From Melitaea cinxia (lineage: Eukaryota > Arthropoda > Insecta > Lepidoptera > Nymphalidae), in NCBI RefSeq assembly GCF_905220565.1, contig NC_059415.1, positions 8,670,501 to 8,734,500 on the forward strand: a stretch of DNA of 64,000 bases. The letters are read 5' to 3'. Positions 34,401 to 46,500 of the stretch are shown here, one piece after another. The notes below the pieces were generated by a model, which was not told the origin of the DNA, made no database searches, and saw only the letters and a program-made list of their open reading frames with translations. The first letter of the stretch is position 1. Each line of letters starts with the position of its first letter. A program made the translations under genes and the position numbers.

Positions 34401-37400
34401 CCCAGCTCGGCCTGCTTCCTGGCGGGGTGGGGCTCTATATCCTGAGGGATTTCTGGCGCTAACAGCGTCCCCACTTGAGGGCTCGAAGGAGGGTGGAAGC
34501 ACTCTCAGGATGAACTTTATACTAACACTCATGGCTAACAAAAACAAAAATAAAAAACCTAATACCAAGGCCGCACCGGGGGCGAACAACCCTGCTGGAG
34601 CGCCTACCACCAACCAACCGGCTGCACCTCAGGCTCATAACCTGAGTGTTGCGCCAACAATCGAACCGGCTGCACCTCGGGCTCACAACCTGAGTGCTGC
34701 GCCAACCCAGCTACTGGCTGCACCTCAGGTGCAGCACCTGAGTAGTGAGGTAAGTACAAGCACTATTGACCTCACTTCTCTGAAGGCAGCAATGCCGACA
34801 GCCACCCAACCCTGGCAGGACGAGTCTTGCTGGAACCTGGTGACTGTTAAGAGAAGAGAGGTCAAAAAACGTGACCAGGTGTCGGCTCGCAAGGGGAAGC
34901 GGGCTGTAGTCCGTGCGGAGGCGCGGCGAACGCGACGCCCGACTGACGACGGGAGTAGGCCGCTAGAAGCTGCCGAAGGGAACGAAAGGGCCCACGCTGC
35001 CCCTGTCAGTGTTGCGCCGGTCCCTGGCGAAGCCGGGCCGGCTGCACCTGTGGGGGCACCCTCGGAGGTTGTGGCAACTGCTGCTGCCTGCGCCTCCACA
35101 ACCAAACGAGCCAGACGCCGAAACAAGAATGCGACGAAGGCGAACCACGGGGAGCATCCAAGTCGGTCGAAACCCGCGAAGCGGGACCGACCGGATGACT
35201 CCTTCACCCCCCAGGGTAGTGGCAAGCGTCGCAAGCCTACCCATACTATCGATTCTATCAAATACGCTGACGCGTTAAAGTCTAACGACTACTGCGTCGC
35301 GATTATGATGGAACCCTACCACGACCTCTCCAAAGAGCAGGCTGAGGCAATTGAGAGGCAGTTGCAGGGGGTGATGGTCGAGGAAATATTCTCACCCACC
35401 ACTTCCACAACACCCGTCGCTGCACCACAGTTTAGGGGGAAAGCCTTCCATAGTGAGGGCACCCTTAAGATGTGGTGCAGGGACGATTTTGCCCTCCAAT
35501 GGCTCCGCCGCTCCATAGGGAGGATTTCGTCACCACGCGCGGGAACCAGACTGGCTGTAAGAAAGCAGTCTGAGATCCCGCGGCGCGTCAAAGTAGGGCT
35601 GTTGATCCCGCAGGTGGAACCGGAGGATACTCTGGATAAGATCCGCCTGCGGATCATGTGCCAGAACCCGCAGTTCCGCGTCTCCAACTGGGCGCTTTAC
35701 AATGCGGTGCCAACGGAGGAGAAGGCGACGATGTATCTCCTCCTTGGCATCCCGGAGGATGACGCGGAAAAGCTGAGGGAAAGCGAGCGTAGAATTTACT
35801 ACAAGTTTGGTAATATCTACGCTCGTTTCCACGATGACCGCACTACTGCACTGCCGAATCTCGGTGCGGATGAGAAGGTCCCTAGTGACCTAGGCAGTGC
35901 AAATAACAATATGGTGGAGGGACAGCCGGGCTCCACTAAGGAGCCTGTCGTCGACACCGGCTCGTCTGAGGTGAGTCCCCAGTTTGATCTGGGTGATCTT
36001 TCCAAGGATGAGCCAGGTGATCTTGACGACGCCATCCTATCCAGCGATGATGGCGCTGCCAGCCCCACCTAGAAACCAATTAAAAATCACCCAAATCAAC
36101 CTCCAGCATAGCCAGACTGCGACGGCTAACCTACGCAGATTGCTGGAGGGAAAAACGAAGACCGTGGCCCTGATCCAGGAGCCGTGGATCAGGAACGGGA
36201 GAATCTGCGGTCTAAACAACATTGGAGGTAAGTTACTTCTAAATAATAACGTATACCACCCACGCACTTGTATCTATGCACACAGGGACGTGAACATCAC
36301 CTTAATAACCGAGTTCTGCAGCAGAGATCTTACAACCGTTAGGCTCCAAAAGGAACCCTCTTCGGGCCTGCCTGATGTGGTGATGGCATCCGCCTACTTG
36401 CCGGGCGATGCTGACATCCCCACTCCGGAGCTGGCCGCGCTTGCTGAGTACTGCGAGCGCCAGGGTCTGGAGCTCATCATATCCGCTGACTCCAATGCGC
36501 ACCATGCGCTATGGGGCAGCAAGGACAACAACCAGCGAGGTGAGGATTTTGTTTCTTTTTTACTCGCAACTAAGCTTAATGTAATTAATAAAGGATCGGA
36601 ACCAACCTTTGTAACTTCGAGATCCCAAACCATCATTGATCTAACTCTGGCGACAGAGCATGTGTCCGAATATATTTCAGATTGGCATGTGTCTGACGAC
36701 GTGTCGTGCTCTGATCACCGGTGGATCAAATACAACCTAGAAGTCACGCTGACGTCACCTGCACCCCGCCGTAACCCTCGGAGGATGGACCGCGGCAGGT
36801 ATGAGCTTCTGACAGCGGAGAAACTCAAAGGCGTCGAACTACCCGATAACCATGAAGGCACGGAGGACATTGATAATCATATCAACCAGATAACTGACTG
36901 CCTAATCACCAGCTTCGAACAAACATGCCCACTTTCATCACCTAGAGCGCGACAGTTCTGCAAAGGGCACTGGTGGGGACCGGAGCTCGAAAAGCTACGA
37001 CGCAGGGTGAGGAAGTTGATCAACAGAGCAAAGAATACTCGTCTAGAACACCACTGGGATGCCTACAAGCAGGCCCAATATCACTACAAAAGGCGCATCA
37101 GAATAAGGAAGAAGGAGTGCTGGAGGCGCTTTTGTACCAACATAGAAACGAACAATCAGGCGAACAGAGTTAAGAATATATTGTGCAGCGAACCGGTGCA
37201 CAACCTGGGTAACCTGAAAAAACCGGATGGAACATACACCAAAACGGATCTGGAAACTTCAGAACTGTTAATAACTACACACTTCCCAGGATGCCAAATC
37301 GAAAGAATTGCGGCATGGGAGGAAGAGCCAAAGAAGACACCTGTAATGGTGGACTGGATCACCGCCAAGAAAATTGTCACACATGACAAAGTAAAATGGG

Positions 37401-40400
37401 CCATCAACAGTTTCTTACCATACAAGTCGGCAGGACTGGATAAGGTGTTTCCAGGTCTGCTAAGATGGAGTGATAGGAAACTTATCGACCACCTTGTCTC
37501 CATATATAGGAGTTGTTTAGCTTATTGCTACACCCCAAAGCTATGGAGGGAAGTTAAGGTAGTCTTCATACCTAAACCCGGCAAAGGAGACTACTCACAA
37601 CCAAAATCATTCAGACCTATTAGCCTTACCTCCTTTCTATTGAAAGTTTTGGAAAGGCTAATAGATCGGGAGCTGAGGAGCACAACTCTGGTTGAGCAAC
37701 CCCTGAATCCCAACCAACATGCCTACTCGATGGGCAAATCAACGGACTCTGCCCTACATAAGGTTATATCCTATATAGAGGGCAATCTCCATCACAAAAT
37801 ATCAACCTTAGGCGCGTTTATTGATATTGAAGGGGCCTTTGATAAAACTAAGTTCACCAGCATAAGCCGTGCCCTGACCAAGCATGGAGTCAATAACACG
37901 ATTGCCGGGTGGATTGACAGCATGCTGAAGTACAGGGCCATCCAATTCACTGTGAATGAAATAACTAGAGGCGTTGTAGCGAGGGGGTGTCCGCAGGGGG
38001 GGGTCCTTTCCCCACTTCTGTGGAACATAGTGATCGACGAACTGATCACCTTGCTCAACGACCGCAGATTTCTAACAGTGGGCTATGCAGACGACTTAAC
38101 TGTACTCATCAGTGGACCATCTGAGAGGACAGTCTGCGACCAAATGAGGGCCGCACTAAAAGTCGTTAAACAGTGGTGTACGGACCACGAACTAACAGTG
38201 AACCCCGCAAAGACGGAACTTGTGATGTTCACAAATAAACGGAATTTAGGAAACCTTAAACTCCCTAAATTATTTGGCACCAGTCTTGCCCTAACCAAGG
38301 AGGTCAAATATCTTGGAGTAATCCTAGATAGTAAGCTTCTTTGGAACAGGCATTTAGACTCAAAAATCAACAAAGCCAGCATAATCCTCTGCCAATGCAA
38401 AAGGCTCCTCGGCAAAAGCTGGGGCATATCACCTAAAATTACTCTATGGCTTTACAAAACTATTGTCAGGCCTATAATCACCTACGGTGCGGTAATCTGG
38501 TGGCAGAGAACAGAACTTACAACCGTTAGAAACAAACTCGAGCGGTTTCAGAGAATAGCATGCTCTGCAATCACTGGCTGTATGCGTACCGCCCCCACAT
38601 CAGCTCTTGAGGTTATGCTTGACCTGGCACCGCTTGACTTGTTCATACAACAGGAGGCGGCTATGTCAGCTATCAGGCTGAATCACTTGGGCTTGTGGTG
38701 CAACCAGGAGGGTCCACACAATAGACTTTGGAGCAACCTTGTGAGCTATGAGCCACTACTTGCTGCTCCTTGTGATAGGATTCCTAAACAACATATTTTC
38801 GAAAGAAAGTACCATATACAACCGTTTGAGGCTGAAAGAGACCAATCCGGCATACGCGAGGTCCGCATCTACACGGATGGCTCCAAAATGGGGTCTGGCA
38901 CTGGTGCCGGAGTGTACTCACAAGACCTCAATATCAACTTATCACTAACGCTGGGCCAACACAGCTCCATCTTTCAATGTGAGTGTGTTGCGATAACCCA
39001 TGCAGCCACCGCCGTCCTGTCAAAAGGCATTAGGGATTGCAATATCCGTATTCTGTAGGACAGCATGGCCGTACTTAAAGCGCTAGAGAGCAGTTCGACT
39101 AACTCTAGTCTTATATACGAATGTCATCAAACCCTGGAAGTATTAGCCTCACACAATGAGGTAATCCTCCAGTGGATAAAAGGACATAGTGGATCGCACG
39201 GAAACGATGCTGCCGACGAGCTTGCAAGACAGGGGTCCAGTACAAAGGTTGCCGGCCCAACCATCCTATTGCCGCTACCTTTTGGACAACTGCGCTCGTG
39301 GGTAAGGCAACGTACACGTGCAAATCACAATGCCCTTTGGGCAAACCAAACCGGCTGCAGACAGTCCAAATTGATACTCACGGAAGTATCACCGCACCTA
39401 GCGTGCCGACTGCTCAGTCTCAACCGCCTGGACATCAGAATAGTTGTTGGCACGATTACCGGCCACATGGCACTCAACCACCAACTATTCATCATGAATG
39501 CAACAGACAGCCCTCTTTGCAGAGGCTGTCTGGCTGCTGAAGAAACAGCCGCCCACGTAATCCTGGAATGCGAGGGAGTGGCCGCACACCGGGCTACCAT
39601 CCTTAAGGATATAAGGACGCTCCGAGAAGCCTGTGAACGCCCCAGGAGGCTTCTGAGCTTCTGGAAGGAGCTGGGCTGGCTGAACTAGTCAGCCCACTTT
39701 TTACGCATAATGGACCACCTTTGCGTCTAAATGCGGAAAATCGAGCCCAACACAAATACAAATACAAATACTCACTTGCCAACATTATGGCCAAGGTGCT
39801 GGATGGCCTGCTTAATGATATTCTCATAAAACACATAAAGCTGCATGAAGCCCACTTCGAAAACCAAACTGAGCTTCAGCTTGGTTTTCGAAGTGGGCTT
39901 TCTACTGAAAGTGCTATATTGTGTCTTAAGCAGGCTGTACAGTAGTACTATACTGATAGGAAAACGCCGATATACGCGTGTTTTCTGGACTTGTCAAAAG
40001 CCTTTGACACTGTCCTATATGATAAGCTTTGGGGGAAGCTGGGCGATGCGGGTGTGCCGGTGGAGGTAGTATCGTTGTTTCAGGAATGGTATCGCTGCTA
40101 GCGGAACCAGGTGAGGTGGGATGGAGCTCTATCCGAGCCATACGGTATGGTGTGCAGCGTCAGGCAGGGCGGACTGACCTTTTTTTTTTTTTTTTATATG
40201 TCACTAGGTCGGCAAACAAGCTTACGGCTCACCTGATGGTAAGCGATTACCGTAGCCTATAGACACCTGCAACACCAGAAGCATCGCAAGCGCGTTGCCG
40301 ACCCAATCCCCAATCCCCCCAGGACCTCTCCTTTGTTCATCAACCTGTACATAAATGAGCTGATCGGTGAGCTCAGCAGCACTCATACCGGTTGTTATAT

Positions 40401-43400
40401 CGACAACGTATGTGTCAATAATATTAGTTACGCGGACGATATGGTGCTGCTGGGACCAACGGTGGGTGCCATTCGCAGGTTGCTGAATATTTGTGCATCG
40501 TATGCGCTGGAGCATGGACTTACATATAACGCTAAAAAAAGCAAAATTCTTGTTTTCAAGGGTAAATCTAGTGTATACGTGCCAGTCTGTGTTCCTCCGA
40601 TTACATTATACAATGAAGAGCTGCAGCGGGTAAACAGTTTTAGGTATCTAAGGCACATTGTGACGGATAGTTTGACCGACGACGAGGATCTGGAACGTGA
40701 GCGTAGGACTCTGGCGGTCCGAGGGAATATGATAGCCCGTAAATTCGCTCGATGCTCCGTGCCAGTAAAAATAACTTTGTTTAAAGCATATTGCCAATCG
40801 TTGTACGCGAGCAGTCTATGGGTGAGTTATACCCGTCGGGCCGCCAGAGTCCTGCGTGTTCAATATAACAACATCTTTAGGATGCTACTGCGGCTGCCTC
40901 CACATTACTCCGCGTCGCTTATGTTTGCCGAAGCTCATACGGATGGATACGATGCATTAATTCGTAAAAAGTTTGGGTCATTAATAAGACGGTTGAGAGA
41001 CAGCAGCAATGGCATCCTCAAGATGATTGCTTCACGCACGGATTGTCCGATCCAACATAAGTTGATGTGCGTAGTAATAGGGAAAAGGTGACTTCTTGTT
41101 CTTTTATGTATTTGACATTGCATTGTGTTTTAAATAATTTCTGAATGTATGAAAAAATATTTTTTTTTTGTTTGTTAATTAATTATTTAATTTAAGAGGT
41201 TGACTTTGCGTATTATTGGCATTAATAAATTATTGACATGAATTCTATTTAATCGGTTATGAATATTGTATATATTTCTGTGTATTTTGATATAATTATC
41301 CTAGATTTTATTATTTTCCTATGTTTTATTTTGGTTTTTTCTCTGTTTCTTAATTATGTTTGTATACTGTTGTTTAATTGTATGGACTTTGTCTGAAATA
41401 AAATTATTATTATTATTATTAAATATTTCACAGCAAAGAATTTTTGTATTGGTTGTCTTGTCGCGTGAACTTAAATTTAGATAGTCGTTAAGTTGCATGA
41501 ATTTTCCAAATTTCTTATGTTTTCGTTAATAACAACCCTACCACAAAGTATTATTACTAAAAAACACATATAAGGTTCAGAGAAAATACAGTAACATATA
41601 TATATATATATATGTTACTGTATATATATATATTAGGTACTCAACATTGTATTAAAATCTATTAAGGTACTATTTAGGTGCATATATTTCTGACTGGATA
41701 TCAGATTTCCTGAGTGGGCGATCATTTCGGGTGGTCTTAGATGGCTTCTCGTCTGACTTGATGGCGGTTAATACCGGTGTATATATATATATATTAGGTA
41801 CTCAACATTGTATTAAAATCTATTAAGGTACTATTTAGGTACACATATTTCTGACTGGATATCAGATTTCCTGAGTGGGCGATCATTTCGGGTGGTCTTA
41901 GATGGCTTCTCGTCTGACTTGATGGCGGTTAATGCCGATGTCCCTCAGGGATCAGTTCTCTCTGCAACCCTCTTCTTGCTTCACATTAACGCCCGGTATC
42001 TTTGGATACACGAATGACAGCACTGTTACGGAGAGATACATGTCCGGTCTCCGGGCTGGTGGGGCTGAAACTCTTGAGCATAGAGAGGCTCTGGTTGAAC
42101 GCATGAATTTGGCTTTGAAAGAGGTATCCGATTGGTGTGACGCCAACCTAGTCAAATTTAATGCTTCCAAAACGCAAGCGTGTCTTTTTACCGCTAAACG
42201 GAGTCCATTCACATCAACTCCGACTTTCCGGAGTGTACCGATCACCGATAGTATTGATCTTCTAGGCATAAATATCTCGTCTAATATGAACTTCGGACAA
42301 TGCATAGAATCCAAGGCAAAAAATGCTGGTAAGAAACTTGGTATTTTCAATAAAGTCAGGCAGTACTTCACACCGGAACAGCTTCTTACTCTGCACCAAG
42401 CACAAGTTCGATCGTGTATGGAGTACTGCAGTAACTTATGGGATGGCTCTACCAAGTACCAGCTTGCTGTTTTGGATTCTGTGGATCGACGTGTCAGGAG
42501 ACTCGTTTACAAAGTCTAGAACATCGGCGCAAGGTTGCCCGTCTGTCTGTATTTTACAGAATATATTTCGGAGAGTGTGCTCAGGAACTATACATTTTGG
42601 TTCCACCATCACCATTCTACCACCGAACCGCAAGGCATCGCATGAGTCTGCACGGCTACGTGATTGAAATCCCCCCCCCCCCCTCTTGCACTAAGCGTTT
42701 TGCCTTCTTCTTTCTTAATACGCACCGCAAATATTTGGAATGCCCTTTCGGCTTCCGTTTTTCCAAATAATTATAACTTGGGTATCTTCAAATCAAGAGT
42801 GAATAGGCATCTTCTAGGCAAGCTTTCTACCGTGCTCTGTTTGTTCCGGGTTAAAATAAGGGCTTGAAGTTATGGAAAGATATGCATAAATAATCATATT
42901 CTAATAATGCAATAGTACAACTAACAAAAGTACATCATTTCAGGGTATGAAGATGTAGCGCTTTGCGTTGAAAGCTCCACAGATGCTTGGGAAGAATGTT
43001 ATATTAATTTTAAAAATCTAGTTGAGGAACAGAAGAATACTACCAAAGAATGGACGCATTACGAAATACATTTTCAATTGTGTTGGTGAGATTTTATTTC
43101 TTCGTGGCTGTTTACGTTTACGCTCTGTATTTGACCTGATGTTCTTCGTTTGCATTGATTCACTAGAAGGGACTAGTAATATTCTGAGTAGTGTAATAAA
43201 AGAAAGATAGCCAGTAAATTGATATATCAAAGGTATGCAAAAACTAATTGTTTAACTGTGACTTGTTTAATAGAATACGTGATTACTGTTGAACATCAGT
43301 TATATATATATATATAGTATATCAAAACCGAACAGTTGCGAATTCAATTTTTGCTAACACCTTCATTGGAGTCGAGTCCTTTGCATAGCTTTAAGACATT

Positions 43401-43466
43401 CATTTATCCATACATACTGATATATTTTTAACCGACTTCGAAAAAGGAGGAGTTTACTCAGTTCGA

Positions 43467-43536
<70 letters not shown>

Positions 43537-46500
43537 TCGGGGATAACTTCGTCGTTTATGAACCAATTTTGATCATTCTTTTTTTTTGTTGGAAAAGAGA
43601 TATCCCGGGTGTGGTACCATTATAAGGAAACCAGAATCTGATGATGGGGTGTACCGATTTTAATGATTTTTAGTTTAATCGAAAGCATATCATGTAATCA
43701 CATTTAAATTTCATCGAGATCTGATTACAACTTTTGGATTAATCTTTGATAATGTGTATCTACTTGACTATTTTTCCATCTAACTACGTTGTATTACTTG
43801 TCGATGTAATTGAAGTCGGTTTTTTCCGTTTGCCAGCAAACACAATTATGCAGTAGATAGTGGTATATAGTTTGTGATAGGCTGTTACAGGAGATGGTAG
43901 GTACACATAAACGGTGAAAACATAAAGCAAATAATCATAGTCGAACTACGAGAGCTTCCGTAAATTTAAACTCTTTTCAATATTTATTTAAACCTTGATT
44001 TGGCAAAGTTGATACGTTCGTCGCAATACGTCACATGAATATAAATTTATAAAATCTCGTAGCAACCAAATATCGGAACTATGTCAAAGTGCTCAATATC
44101 CAGATCAAATTGACAAACTCCAAAATTCTCTGTAGTAAAAACCAATGATATTGAATAAACCATGAGGCGTGGATTGGAACTTAATTAAAGTAACATTTTT
44201 ATATCGAAATAGAGGAATTTAAAATTTGTTTTTTCTACGTTTTAAATAGAGCTGGTGTCGAAGTTAAAAAAAAAATTTGTTCCTTCTTATATAGAAAAAA
44301 ATTAAAAACTGTTCGCTTTTTAATTTCATTTGTTGCTATTAATACTTTCATTTTCATGTATCCAAAATAAAGAAATTTTTAAATTTTGTAAATAAAAAAA
44401 AACCAATAATAGTCTTGGTCAGTGGACGAGCTCCGACTTTTAGATATTCAGACTAGTTATTAAGGTTTCTAAGATTCTAAAGTTGCAGTGAAGTACCGTA
44501 TGCATGTACAAAAAAAAATATGGAATAACAAAAGCACGGGCATTATAAGCCTGCGGTTAAATCACTTACATAAAAAAATTGTAAATATAACAAAATACGC
44601 TTTTATTTGTATGAGACTTACCTATATTATGATAACGTTGTAGAGTTAGCCAACTTGCGTCTGCAACTTTGCAGTTCCATGTAAATAACAACTGTATTTG
44701 TTCTAATACAAAAAGGAAACCAGGATTTTATTACATCGACACGTAATCAAGTAATAAATAAATAAATGCCTCGCACTCAATTAGGGCTAACTCCTCTGTC
44801 GTCCAGAAACGCCCACCATACACAAAGTACAAACGCGCGGAGATCTGTATCACCAATACAAATGTACGGAGAACGAGCTCGCAATCGCCAGCAAAGTAGT
44901 CGCCAACAAACCAGTGATATGAATGATCGAACAACCGTCGGAGTCAAATACTTATTAATAGGAATAGCTCAAAAACTAGTAGTCAGTACTCGCTCAAATT
45001 TGAAAATGACAACCCTGTAAGAACCAGATTTGAGATATAAAAATGATCATCTAAATCATCTAATGATTTCGAGTTTTATTAATATCTTCACACCGTTTGT
45101 TACTTATTTCTTGTACTATGATAATATATAAAAATGAATCCGTATTTTCCTTGGTCACGCCATCACGCGTGAATGGCTAGTCCGATTACGCTAATTCTTT
45201 TTTTTGTTGTGTTTGTTATTGTCAGGAAAAGGTTCTTATGAAAGAAAAAAATTAAGAAAATTGTGTAGAAAATTAGAAAATTTAAGAATGCTTAACAACC
45301 ATATTATAAAACTACATCTAATCTAACCCTAGCGCCTTGGACAATATAAACTTTTTTAATGTAACTTTATGACGTTTGACATCGAAAAGATAGAAGATTG
45401 GTTATAACATTTTTTTTAAATTGATTATACCAATTCGAATCTAATATTCATAGGTAATACAGGACAACGTCTGTCGGGTCAGCTAGTAAATACATAGATA
45501 CTTCTAAACAACTACGCATTTCATACAGTAAAAACTTTTAAAATATTACCGAGAACTTTTATGTTAACCGTGTGTAGTATGCCGACAAACAAAATGTAGT
45601 AAAATTACTACTGTTTACGTTTTTTATTTTTAATCGTTAGTTTTAGATATAAAAGCAGACGCTATTTTCTTGGAATGAACTATTATAGAAAAATAACATT
45701 CTGTTTTGCTAGTGCCAGAGCGCGATTCCGGCGCTGCACTCTCGAAGCGCTGTTTGTAAAACCAACTCAGTGTACGCAAGAACAAGCAGCGACGCTTCAG
45801 AAGTTCTCTGTTATTGTTTCTGAAGGCGGAGTGTATCAGGTGATATCCATGCTTTCACTAGATTAGACTACAATAGTAGACCAAAGGCAGTAAGTAGTTC
45901 AGGAATAACATAGGTTTTCATCTAAACTTAAGCTACTCATTATATTTAACTAATTTTTTTATGCATAGCTTAAAGTTAGTATCTTGGAAATGTGGTTTAA
46001 TTTTTTTCCCTCTTGCATCTTACATAACTTTTGAAAGACTGCACAAAATTTGATAATTCTTTTTATTATTACTGTCAGGGTAGGGTAAAGATTAAGAAAT
46101 GAGGTTCTCAATTCGACCTTATTGTTTTAACAGACTTCAAAAAAAGCAGGAGGTTCTCAAATCGACTGTCCCGATTGACCGATTTCGATGGTTATTTTTT
46201 AATCGAAAGGTGGTCCTTGTTAAGTGGTTTTGTTTTTAATTTAATTGAGCGTAATGCGTTACATACGCACGCTTGACTACTATTTTGTCGACCTAAAATG
46301 CATTATACCTCATAACTTTTTACTGGGTGTACCGATTTTGATGATTCTTACTGTGATCAAAAGCTGTGGTCTTATTTAAATTTGATTGACATCTGACAAA
46401 TACTTATCTAATTATGCATATTTACTTGACTATTTTTTCGTTGACCTATGGTGTATTATACCTCAGTACCTGGGTAACCGAGCTCAGCTCGGTATTTTTA

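Larger units (their letters stand above)
33769..39770 (+). mobile_element. I-superfamily (LOA-like) non-LTR retrotransposon, nearly complete, 6.0 kb
   Basis: It is inserted in the older element with a perfect 13-bp target duplication CTCACTTGCCAAC (33756-33768 and 39771-39783). Removing the element restores the host RT reading frame exactly. It has a GC-rich 5' UTR (33769-34509), ORF1, an overlapping ORF2 with endonuclease, RT, RNase H and a CCHC motif, and a 3' end of repeated ACAAAT units (about 39750-39770). Its base composition (GC-rich) stands out sharply from the AT-rich surroundings. RNase H plus this domain order suggests the I/LOA group; exact clade unproven. Confidence 0.85.
33095..41421 (+). 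mobile_element. Older non-LTR retrotransposon (ORF2 remnant), split by two insertions
   Basis: The left piece 33095-33768 encodes the linker before RT (GWNKYVAYY, KQFWKVTGNMS, then GGKSPGCDGLSIEHLRHAG). It breaks inside the RT motif NYRPISLAN and resumes at 39771 as ANIMAKVLDGLL. From there: LDLSKAFDTV, VRQGGLT (interrupted by a SINE), PLLFNLYINELIGEL, SYADDMVLL (the catalytic Asp pair, about 40430) and a C-terminal domain ending near 41091. A 3' UTR and an (ATT)n tail (about 41398-41421) follow. There are frameshifts near 33421 and 39945-40100. 5'-truncated and dead. Clade uncertain (CR1/L2/Jockey group). Confidence 0.8.

Noticed and set aside
34329..36068. Several long antisense frames over the LOA-like ORF1
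   Set aside because: High GC content and the codon structure of ORF1 create open antisense frames; none shows a domain.
44731..45020. Overlapping 67- and 84-residue frames in intron 4
   Set aside because: Opposite strands of the same segment, no recognisable motif and no splice logic linking them to the surrounding gene.
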